Both the position numbers and the translations under genes were made by a program. A model generated the notes under the pieces. It was not told the DNA's origin. It saw only the letters and a program-made list of their open reading frames with translations, and searched no databases. From NCBI GenBank assembly GCA_034698045.1, contig JAQGAU010000712.1, positions 1 to 24,672 on the forward strand: a stretch of 24,672 nt of DNA, written 5' to 3'. Positions 9,177-19,641 of the stretch are shown piece by piece; positions within the stretch are counted from its first letter, which is position 1, and each line of letters opens with the position of its first letter. This DNA comes from Paramacrobiotus richtersi (taxonomy: Eukaryota; Tardigrada; Eutardigrada; Parachela; Macrobiotidae).

Positions 9177-11184
9177 ATGGCTAACGCAGCGCATACTGGT
9201 CCTTTCTGTGGACTGATTTTGTCGGATTTCGGAGCGAGAGTTATTCGAGTGGATCGTCCCAGTAGTCCCACCTTCAACATGGACAAACTGGCACGCGGAA
9301 AGGAGAGCATAGCGCTCGATTTAAGACATCCACAGGGACGAGCAGTATTCCTCGATTTATGCTCCAAATCCGATGTGTTGATTGGTAGTGCAATATTATG
9401 TCATAATGAACATACTTTTTGTTAAGCGATCGTCGAAATTCTGGCGTCCAAATGATTTTGGACAACCACAGTTTTACAGTTAGTTACCGACCTGGAGCAA
9501 TGGAGGAGCTGCAGCTGGGGCCGGAAGAAGTGAAGTCCGTCAGTCCGTCGTTGATTTTTGCACGAGTGAGCGGATTTGGACTGAGCGGACCGTTCTGTAA
9601 CAAAGCTGGACATGATATCAATTTCCTTGCATTGTCAGGTACAATGTAGGTCCTTCCTTGGCTCGAATTCAAAGGCACGAAAATCTACTTAAGAACATCA
9701 CAGCGAGCGTAATGAAATTTGACCGAAAGACCTGCAGCGATGGATATTCTGTTATTCAGGTGTTTTATCCAAGCTTGGCGTGAAAGACGGCAATCCGCGA
9801 CCTCCTTTGAATCTCCTCGGAGCTTTTGGCGCGGGAGGATTGTTATGTGCTTTTGGAATTTTATCGGCTGTTATTGAGCGTTTTACCACTGGAAAGGGGA
9901 AAATTCTCGATGCAAAGTAAGATGCAGTTGCAGTGATTTGTGATCATGAATTTATTGCCAATAATATAAATTTACTGTAATTATTTAGTACTGTATTTCA
10001 TGTTTCCGTTGTTGCGAAATTTCCTTTAAAAACGCAAAGAAAGAGTGATTGGATAATTTGGATTTGATGGTTTCTCTGAAAAGGAAATAACAATATATAG
10101 TTCTTAATAAACGAATTGTTTAGAATCGGACGATAGTTTAAAGTTGATTGGGTTCTAAAGACGAAAATATACCGTTTATCAGTTAAGTCAGTACTGGCAA
10201 CAACAATGAACATGCATATTTCCACTGTGCTTACTATTGTTCATTCATTCTCTTCATTTGTAATTTGTCAGCTTATACATTATATTGTGTAAATCTTGTA
10301 CTGTCTGAAGTAATTCAGCATGGCATGAGAATTTTAATGACGATGATAATAGTGTTACAGATGGCACTGCATATTTGTCAACATGGTTATGGCGAGCCGC
10401 TGACCTTCCGATTTGGGGCAGTGGACGGGGAGATTCGTGGATGGATGGTGTCCTGCCATTCTACGATACTTATCTGTGCCGGGATGGAAAATATGTTGCT
10501 GTTGGCTGTGTGGAGAAACCGTTTTTTAACCAGCTTCTAAAAGGTATTTCAGTATGATTGCGCATTCAAAAACGAAGTACAACCAAAACAAAAAGTAAAT
10601 AATATTGTTTCTGTATAATTTAAATATCACTCTGAATAAATATTATTTTTCTGTGCAAATTTTCACTCGGGTATTGATGCGTCCAGTGGTCAGTATTTCT
10701 GTATGTACAAAAATAGTTGGGACAATATTGGAATGTGTCTATAATTACACGATAATTACGAGCAAAGTGTTATCGTTCTGTAGGTTTGAATCTGGAGGGC
10801 AGATTCGACCAGAGAAAGAATCTGGATACGCTACGGACTACCCTTCGCGAATCATTTAAACAGCGCGATCGGGATGATTGGATTGATCACTTTTCCAGCT
10901 TTGATGCTTGCGTGACTCCTGTGCTTACACTGGAAGAAGCGCCGAATTATATGCACCAGACAGATCGGCGTACATTTATGAGCAATAAAACAGAAATTGG
11001 CAGTGAGCCGCGACCGTTTCCGCGAACGTTACCGGAAGATGTTTCATCTGATCTGCTGAAATTGGAAGAAGTACGCCATCCTGGGGAGGATACCCTAAAG
11101 ATCCTGAAAGAAATGGGCTACGAAAGTCAGAAAATAGAAAAGTTGCTGAAAGATGGTGTCGTGCAAGGAAGCGACAAAGATTAA
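9177..11184 (+). CDS. AMACR-like protein, copy B (N-terminally shortened, catalytic Asp lost)
   Basis: This is a tandem paralogue of copy A. Exons 9177-9384, 9480-9638, 9760-9916, 10353-10543 and 10784-11184 encode 371 aa. Exons 2-5 have exactly the lengths of copy A (159, 157, 191, 401) and the same phases, with no stops. The ancestral ATG at 9142 still begins MALRGLR, but a 5-bp insertion after it throws the frame into TAA, so the first usable in-frame ATG is at 9177, equivalent to Met11 of copy A. The conserved MAGLAPGP loop reads MANAAHTGP. His114 and Glu229 are kept, but the catalytic Asp (153 in A) is Ala144 (LLGAFGAGG). The C-terminus, GSDKD, has no PTS1. Frame conservation argues for recent selection; the start and active-site losses argue for an inactive or repurposed enzyme. 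A young pseudogene is the main alternative. Confidence 0.82.
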
Positions 11185-11963
11185 TTTAATGGGATAGAAT
11201 GTTTTGTCGGTCTTGTTTTTAATTGTTTACAGCCGAAATCTTGGGGTAATCTGGATTGGGAATTTAATGTGTTTGATTTTTTTTTTTATTGATTGGAATT
11301 TATTGGAATTCAATGTGTTTGATTGTTTATACCGGTGCGAAAATGTCCGAACTGCCGTTAAATTTTTGTTATGGATTTTGCAGCGGCAGTTATTGTAATG
11401 TAAAACTGTAGAAGTACAGTACTTCAGATACATAATACAGAAGTACAAATACATAAATAATTTCGAATAGAAATTGAGTGACCCGAAATTTCTACTACAG
11501 TTTTCGGCTGCCTTTGGGAGTGCACATTCGGAATGTCGTACCAATGTTGTGTTGGGATTTGCCAGTTGATTCTGGTTATTGGGGTAAAAGGGTAAAAAAG
11601 CTGATGGCTCTCAGGTGTTCATACGTACGTACGTCGTCAGCGCGCTGCCCGACTCAGCGGTCGTCGATTCGCCGGCTCACTACTATAGTACTACTCCGCT
11701 ACTACCGGCACCGCCAGACAGGACACCAGTGCCACACGAAACTGCTCGGCGACCAGCCACGAATTTCACTGGGCCTCTGAACCAGGAAGTAAAATAGTTG
11801 TCAAAACAATTTTCACGTTTATTTCTACTGTTAGATCGAAGTTTTCAAACTGGGGTTAGTTGTTGTCCGCCTCTTTCGATTCTTATTGCCGACTGTTCGA
11901 TCATTTGTTTGTTATAAGTCAGTGCGATTGTAATTTGTTCCTCCGGTTCGTTTTAACAGCACA
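11185..11963. promoter_or_regulatory. Spacer and probable promoter/5' UTR of the 544-aa gene
   Basis: The left part (to about 11540) is the copy-B version of the AMACR 3' flank. From about 11620 to 11790 composition changes to GC-rich with many CpG steps, starting with a (TACG)n run at 11626-11634 and including the inverted ACTACTATAGTACT near 11680. This block may be the promoter or a non-coding first exon: a GTAAAA donor near 11789 and a TTTTAACAG acceptor just before the ATG at 11964 would splice it. The exon proposal is speculative. Confidence 0.4.
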
Positions 11964-14866
11964 ATGTCGTGCAGGACACCATCTGCGGATAAATCGCCAG
12001 AGGCCTTCCTGCCTGAACAGGTTTGGGCAAAGAAGATCTTTGTGGGGATCATCAACAAAAAGGTCAGTTTTGCATTGATTCGAATGAAATCACTCGAATG
12101 AAACGAACGCCGATCAACACTCAAGTGTTTTCCTTGCTTCTAGAATGAAGCCGAGCTGAAACGTATCGCTCAACGTTTCCTGAATCATGAGGGAGTGCAG
12201 TACGAGGAAATCCACGCGCAGTTACAGTAAGGATGCTTTTTAAATTTGGAAGTTTGTTACAGATGTGGTTTTAAGTCCGCGCTACACTTTCAGGTGTATT
12301 TATACTTGATAAACAAACCAGTTTCCATGAAGGAAACATTAATGATTTGTCAAATGCGTGAACAGCAGTGCTTCCAAAAGCTAAAATTTGACAACACTTC
12401 CTGGTTGGTTTTTTTATGACTGAGGATTACGTGCATAGCGTAATCTGTCACATTATCTGTGAGTTTTCGTTTTTTTTAAAAATATTTTTTGAATTGAATT
12501 CATTTGTAACATCCAGAACGAGTGCCGTGTACTACGCTGAACTGTTTGCAGAGGATTTGGCGTGACCTTCAGCACAGTGGACGAAGCCCTCGCTGCGGTT
12601 GAGCTCTTGGATGAACGGCACATCAACGATGCCTGGAAGGAGAACGCTACGGTGCGCATTTATCTGGCCGGGGAAGAGGCGGATTCGATTGTTAGCCGCA
12701 TGCAAAAGGAAGTGTGGATTCTTCCTGAACACACCGTCACTCTGGAAACGCGCACCAATGCCATCATGAGCATTGTCAAGTTTTGGCAAGATGGAGGCAT
12801 CTGTCCCAGTCTTCCCGTTAAGTATAAGCAGACCAAGGAAAACGAGGATAATTTCCGTGCCAATCTCGTGGAAGTGCTTCCTAGTAAAAATCAGTAAGTT
12901 ACCATTTATCCAGTGAGCATTGCTCGATTTTCTGCATTAATTTATTCTGGATATTTTTGGCAGTATTTTTTCCAGTGTACCAGTTCGTTAACGTTTTGAA
13001 TTTTTGAAGTTTCATGATTTTGTAAAATTTGGTATCTTCGTGAGTCACGAAGTTTACAGAGTAGTTAGCAACTGAAACTGGGTTCCCTTCATCGTTTTTT
13101 GCTTAGTTCACTGTTGAATGCTGAATCCTGTTCGCAGATACACCGGTCTTCCTATGTATGCCGATCATGGCGAGAAGTATGGCTCGAAAAGCATTGTCAA
13201 GACGGTATCATCGGAAGCATCGGTAGCTGCAGCTCTTAATTCGCTGCCGCTGGACTTGTACTTGCTGTTCAAAAAGAAAGGTTTCTTTATCATGGCTTCA
13301 CGGGCTTGCGAATACAAGCACCGCTACGACACAGAATCCGTGGTGTTGCATCTGCCGACGAAATGGCGCACCAGTTTCGACGAGGTAATTTACCGAAATA
13401 CGGAAAAAATTAAAAAAATGCACATGTTGTTAATTTTCTAACTTGCACCTGAAGTTAATGTCGATTGAGGTTTAATTCAGAGTTACGATAAATTGGGTGG
13501 TTTATATGCGAAGACACTGTTTTTATGAAAATAATTTGGAAAAGGCGGGCGTTTTTTGTTATAATCGATATCATATCAACTTTTTGACGCGTCCTTGCAG
13601 GTTGATTATGTGAACTGGCTGAAAAAATTGGAAGATCCAAAATATGGCGGTTTTACACCAAAGATGCAGGAGAAAGTGAAAAACCCGTAAGTGGAACAAA
13701 CTTCTCAAGGTTGATAATCAGTCAAAGACGCTTTGGTGTGTAGCAAAATGCGCCAAATCCTTCACTTCCGGGATGAAAAAGAGCGTGATCGCTTTATGAA
13801 GGCTGTGGATGCCCATTTGAGAGAGTATGAGGATGTTCCGGTGCGTGTCCTGAAATGGCAGGATTCCATTCTGTACGATTACAAGGGCATACTGAACAAG
13901 CAGGACCGGAAGGAACTGGAAGAGATCGTCGAGGGAAGTCCCGAAATGCTGCAGCTTCTGGCTGAACGAGCCGCCAAAGTGGACAAAGGTGAGATCGCCG
14001 TGTTGTAACGGATGTTAGAGAAAACAGGTTTTGCAGTGCAGCTGATGAGTTTGTCACATATATACGTGTGTGAATTTAAGTTTATGTTATTTTGTATTTT
14101 GTTAGTGATTTCTGATTTCAGTAGATGAAACAATTTCCTAGTAATAATTAATTCATTCGTGTATGTCCGTACAGTAGATGTCGTGCATTTTTGCTTCCCA
14201 TATCGCATAAACATTCCCACTGAAATGCCGATTAACCGAACATCAATACTGATGTATATTACGTGTAGGCTCAGTGGGCAGCAAGTTGAATACCGCTACG
14301 GAAATCGCGGCCGACAGCTGCTACGACCAGATCAATGCCTGCGCACTGACGGAAATCCTTTTTACTGTTCGGCGTCCTTCCCAGGGAAATCTGGACCGTG
14401 AGGAGATTGAGTTCTCTGTGTTATTGGTGCGCACGGTGGATTACTACCAGGCAGCACTGAAGCGCGGAGAAACTATTCGGAAATTTGATAAACAGTTGGA
14501 GGAGATGATTGACATGTTGCGTGCCAGCGGAGGGATGATACTCAACGATCACTTGTCGTTTGATTCTCTTGATGGGTATGCAGTGAAACCTGTTACTACC
14601 TGACTTTTATAAATTGCGTGTTTGTTTATGATGGTTTTAGAATTACGTTCTACTTCTGGTTCATTGATGGAAGGGATGCCAAAGCTGCCTACAAGATGGT
14701 GGAATCCAAAAAGGTCCAGTTTCGTAATGTCATCCAGCAGGAAGAGGGGCGAAAGATCCGTACTGCACCTGCCTTGGATAACGGGTTCACTGTAAAGTTC
14801 CCCAAAGGAGAAACCAGTGTTCTAATGGATCTCAAGGAAATCGCGAGGATGAACAGTCACGTTTGA
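11964..14866 (+). CDS. Unrecognised 544-aa protein with an RRM-like N-terminus
   Basis: Eight exons (11964-12062, 12144-12226, 12552-12893, 13138-13384, 13601-13686, 13744-13988, 14269-14575, 14641-14866) join in phase with good GT-AG signals and end in a stop. I do not recognise the family. Residues 23-30 (KKIFVGII) and 61-68 (QGFGVTFS) resemble the RNP2 and RNP1 strands of an RNA-recognition motif, with helices between (EAELKRIAQRF) and after (VDEALAAVELL). RNP1 is one residue short and lacks the central aromatic, so RNA binding is uncertain. The middle and C-terminal parts alternate short strands with charged helices (for example RQILHFRDEKERDRFMKAVD and YFWFIDGRDAKAAYKMVE). No signal peptide or membrane segment is seen, so it is probably cytosolic or nuclear. 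AATAAA at 15124-15129 is a candidate poly(A) signal. The exon structure is well supported; the function is unknown. Confidence 0.85.
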
Positions 14867-15345
14867 GCCGGATCGGAAGAGCCATTTGGATCGCCGCAAA
14901 ATGGTTTTTGTTTACACCCGAATACAGTACTCTAGTTTTTTACAATGTTGGCTTAACGTTTGTGATTTTTTAATGCATTGTTTTACTTTGTTCCGCACCG
15001 GTATGAGACTACTGACATTTCATTCTTCTGTATGTTTTGCAAATTGTGCAGTTTGGATTCTCCTCAGAATTACCCGTTTCTTTTGTTTTGTCGAATTCGA
15101 TTGTTTCTGTAACCAAATGATGGAATAAATTTGTTTTTCGCGTATACAGATACATACGAGCACATGTATATAATTTGTTTATCTCCATCAAGGAAACCGA
15201 AGCGGCTATAACAAGGAAAAATAATTACAGTACGAAAATCAGTGACAAAGAAATGAGACCACAAAATCCGTAAAATAGCTCAAAAACATCCCGTTAAACA
15301 ACATTGCTATATATACAACATGACAAATCAAATGCGAACATTTAT
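14867..15345. other. Convergent 3' region between the 544-aa gene and DMAC2L
   Basis: AT-rich and without coding signal. It holds the plus-strand poly(A) signal at 15124-15129, and the TTTATT at 15341-15346 that reads AATAAA on the minus strand for DMAC2L. No RNA gene is recognised. Confidence 0.5.
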
Positions 15346-16688
15346 TTAGGAGGCGTACGTGACAGCGCACTGAGGCAGCTGTGATTTAAGATATTTGACA
15401 CATTCATCTGGATTTTTCACGCCAGGCAAATCCCCGAGATGCAGCTCTTTTAAATTCTTGAATCGGGATAATTTCTTCAGACCCTCATCACTGACATTAC
15501 CACAACTGGTGACTTCTAAAGTGACCAGATTGTTCCCCAGATAGTCACCCAGCAGCTGTAGGGATCCATCATCGATGTGTAAAGTTTTGTGGAATTTAAC
15601 CATGCGCACAGCCTGTAATCCCTCTGTAAAGGAAAAACAAATCATTCCTTCAAAAGAGAAACATTTGCGAAATATAAAACGATTACTGTTACAGATAATT
15701 GGATTAAAATTCTATACAGCGTAAAGTCCAAATATTTTGAAACAGAATAAAATCTACACAATTCATTTCAACATTTCGCCACAAAAACCATGCTTAAGCT
15801 GACTATGAAATCGAAGAAAATTCTCTAAAAATTTTCTAACAGATAAAACCTATTTTTCAAGCAAAACCAAGAAGAAATTTAGTTCCACGGTACTTTAAAA
15901 TTATCGTACGCAACAACCAACAAAAACGCACTTACTTAGATAACCAAATCCTTCTGAATTAATGCAGGCGTTCGTGGCGTCAATGGCTTCAATTTTCGTC
16001 CCAGGTCCCGTGCCAAGCCCGATCTGATTGTAGTCGGTAACCCATTTGGCATGGTTTGTCCATTTTACACTTCCGCCACAGCGCATAATCCATTCGGCAG
16101 CTGCCACTTCGGGACCGATTTCCTCTACGCGCTTCTTATCCACTCTGTAACCAAAAGTATAAATTACGAGTAAATGTCCGGAATACACTTACAACCTAAG
16201 CAGTTACAGTCTACTCGTACTGCATTTCCAGTGTTGTTGTTTGGAATGTTCAGTCAGTTTTCTACCTGTACCTTGTTATGTAAATTTTTTAACAACGCGA
16301 AAAAACATTATCAATCTTTCCAACGATAAGTCATTAGAGTCGGTCAACAAAAACGAGTCCTGCATGCTTCTCAATATTTTAACAAGAAAAGTACGCGCAA
16401 TAGTGCTTAATGCGGATTTCGCGTAAAATAAAGAAATGGTTTTTGTTACTTGTTCCAAGCGCTATCCAGAAAAGAGCCGAATAAACTCATATTCCTCGCA
16501 GGTATTCCGGAAACTGCCAGGAATGACGGATAAACATGATGCTGTGGCGTGGGAACAGAAAGCCCAGGAGCACTCGAAAGAACCCATGCGCGACCATTGG
16601 CAGCATTTGCCGTTAAACATCGATATCCATCCTGTGAGAATGAACGCGAAATGCAACGCAAAACAATCCAAGAGTTTCGTGACAGCAT
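15346..16688 (-). CDS. DMAC2L: Mitochondrial ATP synthase factor B / DMAC2-like protein
   Basis: This is the leucine-rich-repeat protein known as ATP synthase factor B, ATP5S or DMAC2L, a soluble matrix-side protein associated with complex V coupling and inner-membrane assembly. Three minus-strand exons (16450-16688, 15936-16144, 15346-15623) splice in phase to 241 aa. Exon 1 encodes an Arg/Ser-rich, acid-poor start (MLSRNSWIVLRCISRSFS) typical of a mitochondrial presequence, then FGSFLDSAWNK. It joins VDKKRVEEIGPEVAAAEW, matching the human order ending NKVDYDRIRDVGPDRAASEW. Exon 2 carries KIEAIDATNACI. Exon 3 carries the repeat signature LEVTSCGNVSDEGL and LGDLPGVKN. It is slightly longer than the human protein, mainly in the presequence. 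The AATAAA on the minus strand overlaps the last base of the stop codon, predicting a very short 3' UTR. Confidence 0.94.
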
Positions 16689-17487
16689 CCTCGAATTCTA
16701 GATCGAGTCACAACAATGTTCGATACTTCGTCGCTTCGATTCTCTTTTGAACCCTTAAGCTTGATCTTGCAGACCAACACAATAATATAAATAAACCGGA
16801 ACTTGTTCAGCTGGTATTAGGTGATCACCAGTTCAAACTGTGGTCCTATCAACGAAAACGCACGAAGAAATGAAAATCAGCAGGTGCGGCGGTGCCCAAT
16901 GTTTATCGTAAACTGCAGTAAACTGAAAATCCGCCTGGAATTTCACCGTGGCGTACCATCCGTAAGTACAGAGACATTAATTTAATTACCCCTTGACAGA
17001 ATCTTCGTTTCGGCTTCCTGACCGTAGCGCGCGGTAGGTGAAACAATTATGGATATCATACAGAATATCATTGTGAGATACTGCAAAAACAAAATGACTA
17101 GACTAGTTCTTCGGTGTCTGTGCACTCACACCGCAAAGATGCACTTCCGGCGGATCGAAACGCATTGATATGGAGACGTACAAGTGAGAAATTTACTACT
17201 ACACACTTCCGAAAAACAGCAGTTAGTTTACTAATTTTCCGCTTCCGCACAATAAAAATCTATTCAAAAACCTGCATAGCGTGACAGTTTATTCGCTTCC
17301 GATTTTTGCATAAGCATCAAACATCGACCAGCTTTTCCTACCATTCTTCATCGTTTCCGTTTAACCTGCATTGTTTCTTTAGACCTTTCCCAACAAAACA
17401 ACTTCTAACAGACAGTTTTACTGCAAAACGAATGTTTACAACAGAGGCCACATTCAACGCTACGCGATCATCTTTTATCGGTAAGGA
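16689..17487. promoter_or_regulatory. DMAC2L upstream region and RPF2 3' region
   Basis: No gene is recognised. It separates the start of DMAC2L from the end of RPF2, both on the minus strand, so it should contain the DMAC2L promoter. A 10-bp perfect palindrome, GGTGATCACC, lies at 16820-16829. TTTATT at 17288-17293 reads AATAAA on the minus strand and is a candidate poly(A) signal for RPF2. Confidence 0.4.
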
Positions 17488-19641
17488 TTAGTCCACATCG
17501 CCTCCAATGTCAATATAATCATCCGGTCGACTACTAGCACCAGCGGTATCCACATCCATTTTCTCCGCCTTTCCGGTATCCTTCCCTTTCGGTTTGTCTC
17601 TCAAACCCTTCATTTTCTTAACATCCAACCGAGTGAAATCCTGTGTCTCCATATGGATGCGGCCCAGTTTGGAGCCGAATACATTTTGCGAAATATTCTT
17701 CGTCTTCTTAATCTATGAAACAGCAGACGATTACAAATCCAGTGCAATCGCCATGCCATCTCAAAGTAACTTCGGCACAACTGAATAATCTCGTAAAACA
17801 CCACTTCAAAAGCAATTTTTTCCTATTGGCTTCATCCTTATCCACGGACATTTAAGTACAATATCGTTTGTATTATCAAAATGCAACAAGTGGTTCTCGA
17901 AAAGTTTTTTCCATTCATAACAAAATAGCGAAAAGAGTACATTACGGTACGCAAGTCTCTTACCATAGCTTCCTTTGGCCGGCGGCAAGCTGCTTTCCAA
18001 AGATCTTCTGCAGCCACTTTACTGCGATTAGTGACAAAGTCCATACTGGGACCCATAGGAACAAGTGCGGTTTCTTTGGGCATTGATGTCTTCTCTTCGC
18101 CTTCTTCTGTTCCACTCAACCTGAAGAAAAACATGAGACATTTCAATATAAAAAAAAAATTTATGAGATTTGGTTCGTCGTTACAGGAAACCTGATAAAC
18201 GCAGAAAGCAAGGCAGATCATATGAAAACGTACATAAAGGTTCTCATTAGAATCCTGTCTTCATTGGCAGTAAACGTGATAACATGACACAGACCAGCCG
18301 GACGGATTTTATCCACGACAGGGCCACGAAAAAAATCTACACAGTTCAGAGCGAAATTTGTTATACAATACGCAACGACCGACTAGAATGACGTGCGTAC
18401 CGATAAAGGTAGATTTTATGGCGCGATATACGGGATCATGTTCGAAGGATTCTCCTCGGAATATCAGTAAAGGTTTGTTCCCTAACGGAGGGGAGACACC
18501 CTGAAAACCGCAAAATTTAACAAACCAGTAAGAAAAAGAGATTTTTAGGCTTACCGGAAATTCCGAAATGCCTTTGTAATTTTCCACCGTGAACTCGAAC
18601 ATATCCAAGATGCAATGGTCAAATGTTCGGACTAAATTACGAGAATGTTAATCAGATTCACATTATTCACGTAGGTTCAAAAATGTGAGATTAATGAAAA
18701 ACCGGCCTCGTTAGTAGTTACCGAATGTGATGCAGTTTGGCCGTTTTTTGTTATGTGAACCGGTGAGAAGCAAAGCCGCATCGTACTTTGAAGACATGCT
18801 TTCCTGCAAAAAAACCATCCGGTATAACTAATAATAAGTTTTTCGTGCATGCTTATACCGTATAAGCATGAAAGAAAAACTGGTGCCATAAAACCGTAAC
18901 AAAAGTGAACCTTTTTCATTACTGCAAATCATAACAACTATTATCACAAAAAGCAATTAATGTTCAAAAAGCTATGCGTTTTTGCCGCTAAGAACGCCTT
19001 CACCGTTTGGAAAGAACGGATCATAAAACACGTCAAGATGTCGAATGTCAGAGGTAGACGGACAAACAGAGAAAAAATAAACGACCAATCATTGTGGAGG
19101 CAACTTTTTAAAATACAGTGGAAATAAAATTTCGAAGAAAACTGTACACTAAAACTAAAATAAGAACTTATGTAATATAAACTGCAAACTATCACTTACA
19201 AGCATCTGTTCGTTCTCGAAGGGTCGGAGTTCATGTTTCCTACCGAAACAAAATGATTTCAGCTTGATTTGGTCCCAAATATCGTCGGCTAAGTGTAAAT
19301 CTGTCTCGGAGTAGTGTGAATACGATACCTTCCAAGAAAGGAAGAATCTGGTTTCTTGAGAGCATTCTGAAATTAAACATCACAGCCGATGCAAAAACGT
19401 CTGCATTCTGCGAAACATTATTAGTAATACCAAGTCCTTGAGGATCTTCACAACCAGCTCACTGGCGGTGTTGGTGCGGATCGCCAGGACCGATTTCGTG
19501 TTCTCGAATATCTTGGGTTCCCGGTTCTTCAGAAAGCGCTTGCCGCGCTGCGATCCTGGTTTTCTGGAAAATGATAGGTCCGTAATCAAGTCGATGGCGG
19601 TCAGAAAGTTTTACTTACACCACTTTACGCTGAAGACTCAT
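17488..19641 (-). CDS. RPF2: Ribosome production factor 2 (Brix-domain protein)
   Basis: RPF2 acts in the nucleolus with RRS1 to bring the 5S RNP (5S rRNA, uL18, uL5) into pre-60S particles. Ten minus-strand exons give 325 aa (human 306): 19619-19641, 19431-19563, 19329-19366, 19200-19239, 18722-18803, 18555-18631, 18401-18500, 18234-18336, 17964-18120 and 17488-17712. All phases agree. Landmarks in order are KVVKPGSQRGKRFLKNREPK, NALKKP, RPFENEQML, TGSHNKKRPN, LDMFEFTVENYKG, GNKPLLIFRGESF, DFFRGPVVDKIRPAGL, MGPSMDFVTNRSKVA, LGRIHM and KKMKGLRDKPKG. These are the Brix fold (about residues 25-235) and the basic C-terminal extension. The C-terminus after the Lys-rich part is unusually acidic (DDYIDIGGDVD) compared with the basic human end. 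The start ATG is 363 bp from that of a divergent plus-strand gene, so the two probably share a bidirectional promoter. Confidence 0.96.
18838..18880. repeat. 43-nt near-perfect inverted repeat in an RPF2 intron
   Basis: CATGCTTATAC (18848-18858) and GTATAAGCATG (18860-18870) are perfect complements separated by a single C. The pairing continues outward with GTTTTTCGTG against AAAGAAAAAC (8 of 10 paired), giving arms of about 21 bp. It lies in the largest RPF2 intron (18804-19199). It could be a hairpin in the transcript or a remnant of a palindromic element. Confidence 0.7.

Noticed and set aside
13794-14220. Minus-strand frames across exon 6 of the 544-aa gene
   Set aside because: Opposite-strand shadows; the plus-strand exon has correct phase and splice sites.
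17838-18221. 127-codon minus frame spanning RPF2 exon 9 and its introns
   Set aside because: Only the 17964-18120 part matches the family; the flanks are intron read-through.
19200-19370. Long uninterrupted minus-strand frame reading through RPF2 exons 3-4 and the intron between
   Set aside because: The open frame in exon 3 is not the RPF2 frame; splicing at 19328/19240 restores the family order (NALKKP, then RPFENEQ).
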